From Cohnella sp. SGD-V74 (GTDB lineage Bacteria; Bacillota; Bacilli; Paenibacillales; Paenibacillaceae): DNA of 64,000 nucleotides. Shown here in pieces: positions 44,483 to 53,403 of this stretch. The notes under the pieces were generated by a model. That model had not been told where the DNA came from. It saw only the letters and a list, made by a program, of their open reading frames with translations, and did not search any database. The number at the start of each line of letters is the position of its first letter. The stretch's first letter is position 1. Made by a program: the position numbers and the translations under genes. The stretch is taken from contig NZ_PVYW01000001.1 of the NCBI RefSeq assembly GCF_003001675.1, positions 186,001 through 250,000 of the forward strand, read 5' to 3'.

Positions 44483-45385
44483 TTAATCTTCCCTGTAACC
44501 GAGCGTCTTCAAGATCGACTCGCGGTTGCGCCAGTCTTTGTTGACCTTGACCCACAGCTCGAGAAAAATTTTCGATCCGAGCAGCCGTTCCATATCGAGA
44601 CGGGCCAGCTTGCCCACCTCTTTCAGCAGGCCGCCGTTTTTGCCGATGATGATTCCTTTCTGGGAATCCCTCTCGACGTAGATGACCGCTCCGATGTTCA
44701 CGAGACCGTTGTCCGCCACGCTCATGCTCTCGATCTCGACCGCGATCGAATGGGGCACTTCTTCCCGCGTCATCTGCAGCAGCTTCTCGCGAATGAGCTC
44801 GGCGCAGACGAATTGCTCCGGATGATCCGTAATCTGATCGGCCGGATAATACATCGGGCCTTCCTTCAAATACTTGGAGAGTTGCTCCAGAAGCGCGTTG
44901 ACGTTGTTGCCGTTCAGAGCCGATACCGGCACGATCTCCGCGAAATCCATCTGCTTGCGGAACTTGGCGATGACCGGCAAAATCTCTTCCGGATGAATTT
45001 TGTCGATTTTGTTCAGCACAAGAAATACCGGCGTATCCTTGACCTTCTTGAGCTGTTCCATAATGTAGCGGTCACCGCCGCCGATCGGCTCGGTCACGTC
45101 GGTCAGGAACAGAATCGCTTCGACTTCGTTCAGCGCGCCCTCCGCCGCTTTGACCATATAGTTGCCCAGCTTGGAGTTCGGCTTATGAATGCCCGGCGTA
45201 TCGAGGAAAACGATCTGAACATCGTCCGTCGTATAGACGCCGTGGATTTTGTTGCGCGTCGTCTGCGGTTTGTCCGACATGATCGCGATTTTCTGGCCGA
45301 TCGCCTGGTTCATCAGCGTCGACTTGCCCACATTCGGACGTCCTACGATTGCGACGAAACCCGATTTGAAGCCTTTCTTCTGCAT
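44483..45385 (-). CDS. era: GTPase Era
   Basis: A 300-residue GTPase needed for 16S rRNA maturation and 30S assembly. G1 is GRPNVGKS (15-22), G3 DTPGIHKP, G4 NKIDK, and the C-terminal KH domain has GxxG in [19 protein letters not shown] within the end of cdd serves as its binding site; the gap is three bases. Confidence 0.97.
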   Translation of the reverse strand: MQKKGFKSGFVAIVGRPNVGKSTLMNQAIGQKIAIMSDKPQTTRNKIHGVYTTDDVQIVFLDTPGIHKPNSKLGNYMVKAAEGALNEVEAILFLTDVTEPIGGGDRYIMEQLKKVKDTPVFLVLNKIDKIHPEEILPVIAKFRKQMDFAEIVPVSALNGNNVNALLEQLSKYLKEGPMYYPADQITDHPEQFVCAELIREKLLQMTREEVPHSIAVEIESMSVADNGLVNIGAVIYVERDSQKGIIIGKNGGLLKEVGKLARLDMERLLGSKIFLELWVKVNKDWRNRESILKTLGYRED

Positions 45386-45388
45386 CTC

Positions 45389-45835
45389 TTAATCTCCTTC
45401 AGGTGCTTCTCGGTTGTTCAAGTCCCGCGGCGAGAACGCTCCGGGCAGCAGCTCGGATACCGTCGTCACGCGCGTCTCTCCCCGCAAGTTCGCCAGCACG
45501 ACCGGCATGTCCGGCTCGCACAGCTCCGCCAGCACTTGCCGGCAGACGCCGCAAGGGGAGATCGGCTGGTCTGTATCGCCGATGACGGCGACGGCCCGGA
45601 ACTCTCCCGCCCGACGCCCGTCGGCGATCGCGCGGAACAAAGCCGTCCTCTCCGCGCAGTTCGTCGGCCCGTAGGCCGCGTTCTCCACGTTGCAGCCATG
45701 GTGCAGATTGCCGTCCGCGTCGAGCGCGACGGCGCCGACCGCGAATCGCGAATACGGAACGTAGGCGTTCGCGCGCGCTTTAGCCGCTTCTTCCACGAGC
45801 CGCTCCAACGTTACGCCCAAATGTTGCAGCCCCAT
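45389..45835 (-). CDS. cdd: Cytidine deaminase
   Basis: Deaminates cytidine and deoxycytidine for pyrimidine salvage. The 148-residue protein has the zinc ligands Cys60 (in TNCAERTAL, with catalytic Glu62), Cys95 and Cys98 (PCGVC), the homotetramer type. GGAGG precedes the ATG. Confidence 0.96.
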   Translation of the reverse strand: MGLQHLGVTLERLVEEAAKARANAYVPYSRFAVGAVALDADGNLHHGCNVENAAYGPTNCAERTALFRAIADGRRAGEFRAVAVIGDTDQPISPCGVCRQVLAELCEPDMPVVLANLRGETRVTTVSELLPGAFSPRDLNNREAPEGD

Positions 45836-45866
45836 CTTTCTTTTCCTCCGATCGTCCGTCCGCGTT

Positions 45867-46241
45867 TTATTGAAATAAAGCCCGCCAGAGCGGGGGTCCC
45901 AGCACGATCAATCCTACTACGACCGCGAATATCGCCATGACGAGCACCGCCCCCGCGGCAGAATCCTTAGCCGTCTTCGCCAGCGGATGAACGTCCGTCG
46001 AGATCCGATCCACCGTCCGTTCGACGGCGGTATTGACCAGCTCGGCCGAGCAGACGCCGGCAATCGCCAGCAGCAGCCACAGCCAATCTTGACGGGAGAC
46101 GTCCAGCCAGAGCGCCAGCAAGACGACGGCGACGGCCGCTGCCGCATGGAAACGCATATGACGTTCGTGTCGCAATGCCCCCGTCAGGCCTTCCCACGCA
46201 CTGCGGAAAGCCCGGACTTCGCGCGAACGCCAGCCGCTCAT
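45867..46241 (-). CDS. dgkA: Diacylglycerol/undecaprenol kinase family protein
   Basis: A 124-residue membrane enzyme with three helices. Conserved parts are AFRSAWEGL near the start and the active-site segment AELVNTAVERTVDRI, followed by AKTAKDSAAGAVL. In Gram-positive bacteria the substrate is mainly undecaprenol. Its start overlaps the ybeY stop (ATGA). Confidence 0.94.
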   Translation of the reverse strand: MSGWRSREVRAFRSAWEGLTGALRHERHMRFHAAAAVAVVLLALWLDVSRQDWLWLLLAIAGVCSAELVNTAVERTVDRISTDVHPLAKTAKDSAAGAVLVMAIFAVVVGLIVLGPPLWRALFQ

Positions 46242-46780
46242 CGGACGAGGCCCGCCTCCCGCAATACCTCTTCCTGCTTGGCGAACATTTCTTTCTCCTC
46301 GTTTTCGTCTCCATGGTCGTAGCCGAGCAGATGCAGGAATCCGTGCACGAACAGAAATCCGAGCTCGCGCTCGAAGCTGTGCCCGTACTCGGCGGCTTGC
46401 GCTTCGGCCCGCGGAACGGAGATCACGATGTCCCCGAGCAGGTCGGAGAACGGATCGCCGGCTTTGTCCTCGTCCGTCCAGCTGTCATCGCCTTCTTCGG
46501 AATCGGAAGACTCGTATTCGTCCTCGTAGCGGATGTCCGCTTGCTCGCCTTCGAGCAGCGAGAAGCTGAGCACGTCCGTCGGCTTGTCCAATCCGCGGTA
46601 TTGGCGGTTCAGCTCCCGTATGCCTTCGTCGTCCGTCAACGTCAAGGTGACGATGCCCCGCTCGACATCCTCCTTGCGGCCGGCAACGACCAGCAGCTGC
46701 TCCAGCAAGTCGATCCATTTCTCTTCCCGTTCTCCGGCGCCGCCTTCCCGCTCGTCGATCCATTCCAGGCTTAATGTCAT
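46238..46780 (-). CDS. ybeY: Endoribonuclease YbeY
   Basis: A zinc RNase for 16S rRNA 3' maturation and ribosome quality control. The metal site is HGFLHLLGYDH (His146, His150, His156). At 180 residues it is about 20-30 longer than usual because of an acidic stretch at about 81-108 (DEYESSDSEEGDDSWTDEDK). The ATG at 46780 overlaps the pgpH stop (ATGA). Confidence 0.95.
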   Translation of the reverse strand: MTLSLEWIDEREGGAGEREEKWIDLLEQLLVVAGRKEDVERGIVTLTLTDDEGIRELNRQYRGLDKPTDVLSFSLLEGEQADIRYEDEYESSDSEEGDDSWTDEDKAGDPFSDLLGDIVISVPRAEAQAAEYGHSFERELGFLFVHGFLHLLGYDHGDENEEKEMFAKQEEVLREAGLVR

Positions 46781-49062
46781 TCCGAATTCTCCTTCGCTTC
46801 TCTGGCGTCGTCCGTAGCTTCCTTCGCCTGCTTTAATTGTTTGTCGTCCGGATATTCGATCCGGGAGTGGAACATGCCGATGACCGCTTCCTTCAGCGTC
46901 TGGGCGATCTTGTCGAGTTCCTTCATCGTCAAGTCGCATTCGTTGAATTGATGGTCGTCCAGCCTGTCCTTGATGATCTTGGCGATCATCGCCTCGATCT
47001 GCTCCACCTTGGGATGGTTAAGCGACCGGACCGCCGCTTCCACGCAGTCGGCGATGCCGACGATGGCCGCTTCCTTCGACTGCGCTTTCGGCCCCGGATA
47101 GCGGTAGTCGTCCTCGGTGAAATCGATGTCCGTCCCTTGCTCCTGCGCCTGTTTTACCGCTTTATAATAGAAATATTTGAGGAAAGTCGAACCGTGATGC
47201 TGCTCGGCGATGTCGCGAATCGGCTTGGGCAGCTTATGGGCCTTCAGCATGTCCGCTCCATCCTTGGCATGGGCGATAATGATCGAGGCGCTCACTTTCG
47301 GGTCGAGCTTGTCGTGCGGATTGCCGGACGCGTTCTGGTTTTCGATAAAATAGAGCGGCCGCTTCGTCTTGCCGACGTCGTGATAGAACGAGCCGACGCG
47401 GCACAGCAGCCCGTTCGCTCCGACCGCCTCTGCGGCCGCCTCCGACAAATTGCCGACCATCAGGCTGTGATGATACGTTCCCGGCGTCTCGGTCAGCAGC
47501 TTGCGCAGCAGCGGATGGTTCGGATTGGACAGCTCCACGAGCTTGAGCGCGGACAGAATGCCGAACGTCACTTCGAAGAACGGCATCAATCCGATGACGA
47601 GCACAGCGGTCAGCAGACCGCTCGCGAGCACGAAGACGACCGATTGGATCAAATCCGCGCGGCTCGGCTCGGGATCTACAAGCATAAGCGCCAATACCGC
47701 GACCGAACCGAACAGGCTGACCATGATGCCCGCCTTCAATATCGATGATCGCTGGCTCGCTCTATGAATCGCCAGCACGGCCGTGAAGGACACGACGGCG
47801 GCGACGAAGCCGTAATGGAAGTCGAAGATGTGCTCCTGCTCGACGTTCAGAATGACGCTGGCCAGCAGCGTGAACAGGAACGAGCTGACTAGGCCGAGAT
47901 GCATGTCGAGCAGCAGCGTCACGAGCATGCTGCCCATGGCAATCGGCGCCAGATAGCCGACGAACGGCCAATCCGAGCTGTGCGTCAGGGCGACCAAATG
48001 CATGAACAGTACGTTCAGCGCGAAGATCAGCAGCAGCATCACCCAATGCGCGTTCGTCTTCTTCAGAATCGACGAGGCCGCCGTCAGCTCGCCGTAGCCG
48101 TACAGCGCGAGCGTCAGAATGACGGCGAAGAGCAACACGCCGAGCTGCGGCAAATAGTTTTTGCGCTCCTGCAGCAGCCCCATTCCGTCCAGCTTCTCGT
48201 ACAGCGCTTCGGTAATGACTTGTCCCTGCTTGACGACGATATCCCCTTGCTTGATGACGACCGGAGGCGTGTTCTGCTTGGCGTCCATTCTGGCCGTCTC
48301 GGTCGCCTTCTTGTCCAGGAACTTGTTCGGCATGATCGCCAACCGCGCCAGCTCCTGCACAATCTCCCGCTCCGTCTTGAGCGACAGGGAGCTCGCGTTC
48401 ACCTGCTCCGCCACCTTCGCGCGAGCCGTCTCCGCGTTCGTGATCGGGTCGGTCGTCAACTTCCGCACGACGTCTCGCGCCACCGAACGCATCTCCTGAA
48501 GCTGCTCCGAAGACATGCGCGGGATCTTGTAGTAGGTTTCTTCGGGTATCGCATATTTCTGCGCGGCGACGACCCGCTGCATCTCCGCCAGCAGCTCGGC
48601 GGAATAGGCCTCGGACCCCCGGCTGGAAATGACGAAGCTGGCTACGTACTGGTCGACGCGGTCGGGAATGACGCGGCGAAAAATCTCGACGCGGTCGGCT
48701 TCCGTAATCTGATCGTCCATGTTCAGCTCTTCGATTCTCGCGAACAGCTCGTTGATGAGCACTTCGTTGCGCATCTGAACGGTCGTATACATATCGGGTA
48801 CTTTGCTCGCCGCGTCCTCTTGCGCCTGCAACGTGGCCTTCTCGTCCACCTCTTGGCGCGGCGCGCGAATGTCTTGGTCCGCCTTGCCGTTCAGTGTAAT
48901 ATCGTACGTCTCCGGCACTAGCCGCGGAGCAAGGCTGAAATAAAACAAAAACACAAAAAGCAGAAGCAGGAGCCAGCGCATCGCCGCGCTGTTCTTCCAT
49001 CCTGCCGCTGCCCCGGACAAGGTAAGCGGATTGCTTGGTTGGCCGCTATTGTTCCGACTCAT
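46777..49062 (-). CDS. pgpH: 7TM-HD cyclic-di-AMP phosphodiesterase PgpH
   Basis: Degrades the second messenger c-di-AMP. The 761-residue protein has a membrane segment at about 28-46, an extracellular 7TMR-HDED domain, about seven membrane helices (300-500) and a cytoplasmic HD domain with HHS (531-533) and HD (561-562). The ATG at 49062 follows AAGGGAGGGGAG. It sits between phoH and ybeY as yqfF does in Bacillus. Confidence 0.95.
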   Translation of the reverse strand: MSRNNSGQPSNPLTLSGAAAGWKNSAAMRWLLLLLFVFLFYFSLAPRLVPETYDITLNGKADQDIRAPRQEVDEKATLQAQEDAASKVPDMYTTVQMRNEVLINELFARIEELNMDDQITEADRVEIFRRVIPDRVDQYVASFVISSRGSEAYSAELLAEMQRVVAAQKYAIPEETYYKIPRMSSEQLQEMRSVARDVVRKLTTDPITNAETARAKVAEQVNASSLSLKTEREIVQELARLAIMPNKFLDKKATETARMDAKQNTPPVVIKQGDIVVKQGQVITEALYEKLDGMGLLQERKNYLPQLGVLLFAVILTLALYGYGELTAASSILKKTNAHWVMLLLIFALNVLFMHLVALTHSSDWPFVGYLAPIAMGSMLVTLLLDMHLGLVSSFLFTLLASVILNVEQEHIFDFHYGFVAAVVSFTAVLAIHRASQRSSILKAGIMVSLFGSVAVLALMLVDPEPSRADLIQSVVFVLASGLLTAVLVIGLMPFFEVTFGILSALKLVELSNPNHPLLRKLLTETPGTYHHSLMVGNLSEAAAEAVGANGLLCRVGSFYHDVGKTKRPLYFIENQNASGNPHDKLDPKVSASIIIAHAKDGADMLKAHKLPKPIRDIAEQHHGSTFLKYFYYKAVKQAQEQGTDIDFTEDDYRYPGPKAQSKEAAIVGIADCVEAAVRSLNHPKVEQIEAMIAKIIKDRLDDHQFNECDLTMKELDKIAQTLKEAVIGMFHSRIEYPDDKQLKQAKEATDDAREAKENSE

Positions 49063-49087
49063 CCGGCACTCCCCTCCCTTAAGGGTT

Positions 49088-50053
49088 TTATTGTTCGTTG
49101 TCCGCGTTGTAAGCCAGTATGATCTTCTGCACGAGCGCGTGCCTGACGACGTCCTGGTCGGTGAAATACACGATGCCGATCTCCTCGATGGCACGGAGAA
49201 TGCGCTCCGCTTCCATCAATCCGGACTTCTTGCCTTTCGGCAGGTCGATCTGGGTCACGTCCCCGGTAATGACCATCCGCGAGCCGAACCCGAGCCTCGT
49301 CAGAAACATCTTCATCTGCTCCGGCGTCGTATTCTGCGCCTCGTCCAGGATGACGAACGAATCGTCCAGCGTCCGGCCTCTCATATAAGCCAGAGGAGCG
49401 ACTTCGATCTGTCCGCGCTCCATCGCCTTGGCGACCCCTTCGACGCCGAGCGCGTCGTTAAGGGCGTCGTACAGAGGACGCAAATACGGATCTACCTTCT
49501 CTTGCAGATCCCCGGGCAGAAACCCGAGATTCTCTCCGGCTTCGACGGCCGGGCGGGTCAGCAGAATGCGCTTGACGCGGCCTTCCTTCAAGGCGGCGAT
49601 GGCGCACATGACGGCGAGATACGTCTTGCCCGTACCGGCAGGGCCGATGCCGAACACGATGTCTTTCTTGCGGATCGTCGTGACGTAGTGGCGTTGGCCC
49701 AGCGTCTTCGGAATAATCGGCTTGCCCCGGAAAGTAAGCGTTATTTCTCCCTTGAACAAGGAGAGCAGTTCGTCCGCCTTCATCTCGCGCGACAGCTCCA
49801 GCGCGTAGCGAACGTCGCGTTCGCTGAGCTGCAAGCCGCCCTGGATAAGCTGGATCAGCGTCTCGAACAGCTGCTGCAGGGAACGGACTTCCTCTTCCGG
49901 TCCTTCGATATAGATTTCAGCGTCTCTGGATCGGATCAGCGACACGGTTTCCTTCTCGATCAGGCGCAAATACTTGTCCTGCGGGCCGAACAGAGCCAGC
50001 CCTTCCGCCGCGCTTTGGAGCGGGATCGTCGTCGATTGCTTCAGTTCCGTCAA
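49088..50053 (-). CDS. phoH: PhoH family ATPase
   Basis: A 321-residue RNA-associated ATPase with Walker A GPAGTGKT (137-144) and Walker B-like VILDEAQN. The start appears to be TTG at 50053, 12 bases after AGGGGG. An ATG lies nine bases upstream but is out of frame because of a run of seven T; a run of six would put it in frame. The block ybeY, pgpH, phoH matches Bacillus. Confidence 0.95.
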   Translation of the reverse strand: MTELKQSTTIPLQSAAEGLALFGPQDKYLRLIEKETVSLIRSRDAEIYIEGPEEEVRSLQQLFETLIQLIQGGLQLSERDVRYALELSREMKADELLSLFKGEITLTFRGKPIIPKTLGQRHYVTTIRKKDIVFGIGPAGTGKTYLAVMCAIAALKEGRVKRILLTRPAVEAGENLGFLPGDLQEKVDPYLRPLYDALNDALGVEGVAKAMERGQIEVAPLAYMRGRTLDDSFVILDEAQNTTPEQMKMFLTRLGFGSRMVITGDVTQIDLPKGKKSGLMEAERILRAIEEIGIVYFTDQDVVRHALVQKIILAYNADNEQ

Positions 50054-50081
50054 AAAAACTCATTCCCCCTAAACCTATCCG

Positions 50082-51260
50082 CTACGGGATTGGACGTTCG
50101 ACCTCGATAGATTGTTCCACTTCAAAAAGAACGGTTAACTTCACTTTACCATTCTCGGTTTGTTCATGCAAAATGTTTTCGGCTTTAATCGTCGCGTCTT
50201 TGCCCGCTTTCGCCAACAATTCGGCTCTTGCCTGCGCCAATCCGACCTCTTTCGCCTCGGCCGGAGTCATTTTTTTGCCGATTTCCACGACTTCCAGCTC
50301 ATGCTCCTTCATCGTTCCGAAGGGCAGTTCCTTATTCCAGAGCCGGACCTTCTCGATTGTCGCGCGAATTTGCGATTGCCCGAACGGCTCGCCGCCGTAA
50401 CCCGAAATTTGCAAAGCCCGGTTGCCGATGATCAGATAGTTTCGTTCCCGGGTTTCCCCGGTCAAATTTCTCGTTTTCGATTGGAGCGGCGACTCGATCC
50501 GGTATTCATGCCAGACGAGGCCCATCACCTTGCCTTTGGAGACGACGTGCTTGCTGTTTTTCTCGTCGCCGAGAATACCCGAGATCAGAATGTCGCCTTT
50601 GCGCACTCGGTCGTTGCGCTCGACCTTCGGCCGTCCGTTCTCCGCCACGATGCGGGTCACGACCGCGTCCGCCTTGGCGACGAGATGCCGCGGGCCTTCC
50701 AGCGCCTTGTCTTCCGGCTTCGTCGATTCGACGACGGTAATCGTAATGGACGTACCGCGCTTGTCCACGCCGACCCAGGCCGCCTCGGGCAATCGGAGCG
50801 CCAGCCGCTGCGACAGCGTGGCCGCGTCCCCGAGCCGGAACGACCACTGATAGCCGTAGATGCCTTCGGCTCTCGCCGCCTGGCGGATTTTCTCCTCCGG
50901 AATCGCCGAATTCCCCTCCACCTTCACGTCCCAGATCAACGTGGACAGCACGAACAGCGCAAGCACGAACGCGGCCATGCCTCCCGCGAACGTCTTGCGG
51001 CGCGCCAGCTTGGCCAGCCGGAAAGGCAGGCCGTGCCTGGAAATAATCCGCGTGCGGCAGCCGCTCTCCCTGAGCAGGGGACGCATTCGGAAAAAATCGG
51101 GAATCGAAACCCCGAAAGTCAGCTCTCGCGCCGGCGTAAACGAAATATGCCACAGATCGATTTTCTCTTTCGTCGCGGCGTTGACGAAGCGTTCGCTTCC
51201 TTCCCCGATCAGCTTGACCCATACGTAACCGCGCGCGTATGCGACCCAATTCCCCTTCAT
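50082..51260 (-). CDS. yqfD: Sporulation protein YqfD
   Basis: A 392-residue protein with one membrane segment (about 92-112) and large extracytoplasmic region (SpoIV-like YqfD family). It is expressed in the mother cell in B. subtilis and needed for efficient sporulation, but its biochemical role is not known. The ATG at 51260 follows GGGAGGGAG. It is followed by phoH after 28 bases. Confidence 0.93.
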   Translation of the reverse strand: MKGNWVAYARGYVWVKLIGEGSERFVNAATKEKIDLWHISFTPARELTFGVSIPDFFRMRPLLRESGCRTRIISRHGLPFRLAKLARRKTFAGGMAAFVLALFVLSTLIWDVKVEGNSAIPEEKIRQAARAEGIYGYQWSFRLGDAATLSQRLALRLPEAAWVGVDKRGTSITITVVESTKPEDKALEGPRHLVAKADAVVTRIVAENGRPKVERNDRVRKGDILISGILGDEKNSKHVVSKGKVMGLVWHEYRIESPLQSKTRNLTGETRERNYLIIGNRALQISGYGGEPFGQSQIRATIEKVRLWNKELPFGTMKEHELEVVEIGKKMTPAEAKEVGLAQARAELLAKAGKDATIKAENILHEQTENGKVKLTVLFEVEQSIEVERPIP

Positions 51261-51387
51261 CCTTGCTCCCTCCCGGCTTAGGGCTCGTCCCGGCCCCGAG
51301 CGTCCGGACGCCGTCCCGCGCGCAATGGCGGGGACGCTCCGGACGCTCCGGCGGCCGCAAGGCGGCAAAGCGCGCCATCTCCGACGC

Positions 51388-51684
51388 TCAGCCCGACGTC
51401 TTCCCTTTCGAATGCAATTGGACGCCCAAGATTTCCCCTTCCACGAACACTTCCTCCGCCCCGATGTTGCGAATGACCAAATCCCGGCCCGTCACCTCCA
51501 TCTCCCCGCCGTCCATCGCCAGCTTAAGGGTGTCCGGAGAGAAATGAACGATGCCGCGATGGTTTTCCACGGTCAATTGAAGGCCTCCGATCATCGTGAT
51601 GCGCGGCAAGTCCAGCGCGACATCCTGCGGCAGATCGAGAATGGTCGCGGTCCATTTGCGCAGCTTCCGGCTTACACGCATCAT
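51388..51684 (-). CDS. yqfC: Sporulation protein YqfC
   Basis: A 98-residue YabP/YqfC family protein (LPRITMIGGLQLTVENHRGI, then GRDLVIRNIG). In B. subtilis it is produced in the mother cell with YqfD. Adjacent ATG codons at 51684 and 51681 are both possible; GGAGGGAGG lies upstream. A 127-base gap separates it from yqfD. Confidence 0.93.
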   Translation of the reverse strand: MMRVSRKLRKWTATILDLPQDVALDLPRITMIGGLQLTVENHRGIVHFSPDTLKLAMDGGEMEVTGRDLVIRNIGAEEVFVEGEILGVQLHSKGKTSG

Positions 51685-51777
51685 TGAGCGGTCCTCCCTC
51701 CTATACGATAAACATATGCGCCGGCGCATCCCTTTATGTGGCCGTCCTGGCCGCGCCGGTTTCCGGACACGCCGAAA

Positions 51778-51830
51778 AGGGCCGACGCGCAAGCCGGAAG
51801 CCTGTTGCTTCCTGACTGCGAGTCGACCCT
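51778..51830 (-). terminator. Probable terminator before yqfC
   Basis: AGGGTCGAC pairs with GTCGGCCCT, with an inner GGAAGC/GCTTCC stem, then TTTTC on the minus strand. It would separate the nfeD-floA group from yqfC-yqfD. Confidence 0.65.
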
Positions 51831-51853
51831 TGGCGGATTCGCTTATGAATGAT

Positions 51854-51883
51854 GATCAAAATCGAACTTTTTGAACTGCCTCT
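51854..51883. repeat. End fragment of the dispersed repeat
   Basis: GATCAAAATCGAACTTTTTGAAC and the conserved flank TGCCTCT remain from the distal end of the 168-bp repeat. It directly abuts the stop codon of the membrane protein gene at 51883. Confidence 0.75.
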
Positions 51884-52317
51884 CAGCGTCTGTGGGGCTT
51901 GCGGGCGCGCGGGCGGCCTAATATTTCCGACCAGAGCACGGCGCGCGCCAAATCCTCCCTGTCCAAGCCGACGCCGGTTTCCCGGCCCGAGGCTCGCCAA
52001 TTCGTCCGTTTGGACACGGCGGCGCTTAGAACCGGGCTAACGAATTCTTCCGGCTCCTCCGACGAGGCCGTACTCGGTGATTCATCCGCGAAATACGCCC
52101 TTCTCGCCGGCTCCGGCTCCCGCTCGGGCCTTGCCGCCTGAGGCGGCGGCTGGACAGTCCGCTCGGGACGTCTGCGAGCCTCTCCCCCGAAGTCCGGCAT
52201 CCGATTCGTGGACCGTTTCTCTAGCGGAGATTTGCGAAAGAACAAAAAGTACGCAATCCCGATAATGATGATCACAAACTGAAAATTAGAGGTCAGGAAC
52301 GTAATGAGCTGCTCCAA
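51883..52317 (-). CDS. Small membrane-anchored protein downstream of floA
   Basis: A 144-residue protein with one N-terminal membrane segment (about 10-27) and a charged, Pro/Arg/Glu-rich, probably disordered cytoplasmic part. It occupies the place of yqfB in B. subtilis but I do not see clear similarity. Given its position next to floA and nfeD it may act in membrane microdomains; this is inference. Confidence 0.6.
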   Translation of the reverse strand: MEQLITFLTSNFQFVIIIIGIAYFLFFRKSPLEKRSTNRMPDFGGEARRRPERTVQPPPQAARPEREPEPARRAYFADESPSTASSEEPEEFVSPVLSAAVSKRTNWRASGRETGVGLDREDLARAVLWSEILGRPRARKPHRR

Positions 52318-52350
52318 GGCGCTCCCTCCTTCCTGCTTGGCGCGGACGAA

Positions 52351-53349
52351 TTACGACTTCTTTGGTCCGTCTCCGCCGAGCAAATCGCTCTGACCGCCGA
52401 TCGAGCCTCTCATCTGCGTATCCGCTTCGATATTTTTGAGGTTCATGTAATCCATGACGCCGAGATTGCCGGATTTCAGCGCGGCTGCCATCGCGAGAGG
52501 AACTTCCGATTCCGCTTCGACGACCTTCGCCTGCATCTCGACGACGCGCGCCTTCATCTCCTGCTCTTGAGCGACGGCCATTGCGCGGCGCTCCTCCGCC
52601 TTCGCCTGCGCGATGCGCTTGTCGGCTTCGGCCTGCTCGGTCTGCAGATGAGCGCCGATATTTTTGCCGACGTCCACATCGGAGATGTCGATGGACAAAA
52701 TTTCAAATGCCGTTCCCGCATCCAAGCCTTTGCTCAGAACCGTCTTCGAGATCAGATCGGGGTGCTCTAGCACGTCCTTATGAGATTCCGACGCACCGTT
52801 CGTACTGACGATCCCTTCGGCAACACGGGCAAGCACAGTCTCTTCCCCGGCGCCGCCGACGAGGCGATCGATATTCGCTCGCACCGTAACTCTGGCGCGA
52901 ACTTTGACTTCGATCCCATTTTTCGCTACGGCGGATACGACAGGGGTTTCAATGACTTTCGGGTTAACGCTCATCTGTACCGCTTGCAGCACGTCACGTC
53001 CGGCCAGGTCGATCGCTGCGGCCCGTTCGAACACAAGCGGAATATTGGCGCGTTGAGCCGCGATCAGCGCGTTGACGACGCGGTCAACGTTGCCCCCCGC
53101 AAGGTAGTGGCTTTCCAACTGATTGATGTGCAGGCCGAGTCCGGCTTTCGACGCTTTGATCAACGGATTGACAATCCGGCTCGGTACGACGCGCCGCAGC
53201 CGCATGGCCACGAGCGTGATGATGCTGATTCGAACTCCGGCGGCCAGCGCCGAAATCCACAGCATAAACGGGAAAAAGCTCATAAAGACCGATACTCCGA
53301 TCACAACAAGGGCAATAATGACAAAAATCTGAATATCCGCACCGCTCAT
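52351..53349 (-). CDS. floA: Flotillin-like protein FloA
   Basis: A 332-residue scaffold of functional membrane microdomains. It has an N-terminal hydrophobic hairpin (about 6-40), a PHB/SPFH-like domain and a long Ala/Glu-rich coiled coil ([19 protein letters not shown], about 230-290). It lies directly after nfeD, the usual pair. Confidence 0.95.
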   Translation of the reverse strand: MSGADIQIFVIIALVVIGVSVFMSFFPFMLWISALAAGVRISIITLVAMRLRRVVPSRIVNPLIKASKAGLGLHINQLESHYLAGGNVDRVVNALIAAQRANIPLVFERAAAIDLAGRDVLQAVQMSVNPKVIETPVVSAVAKNGIEVKVRARVTVRANIDRLVGGAGEETVLARVAEGIVSTNGASESHKDVLEHPDLISKTVLSKGLDAGTAFEILSIDISDVDVGKNIGAHLQTEQAEADKRIAQAKAEERRAMAVAQEQEMKARVVEMQAKVVEAESEVPLAMAAALKSGNLGVMDYMNLKNIEADTQMRGSIGGQSDLLGGDGPKKS

Positions 53350-53403
53350 AACATACCTCCGACAGTTTATTTGTGAACCTTAACAAAAAGCCCGCTTTTG
53401 GCG

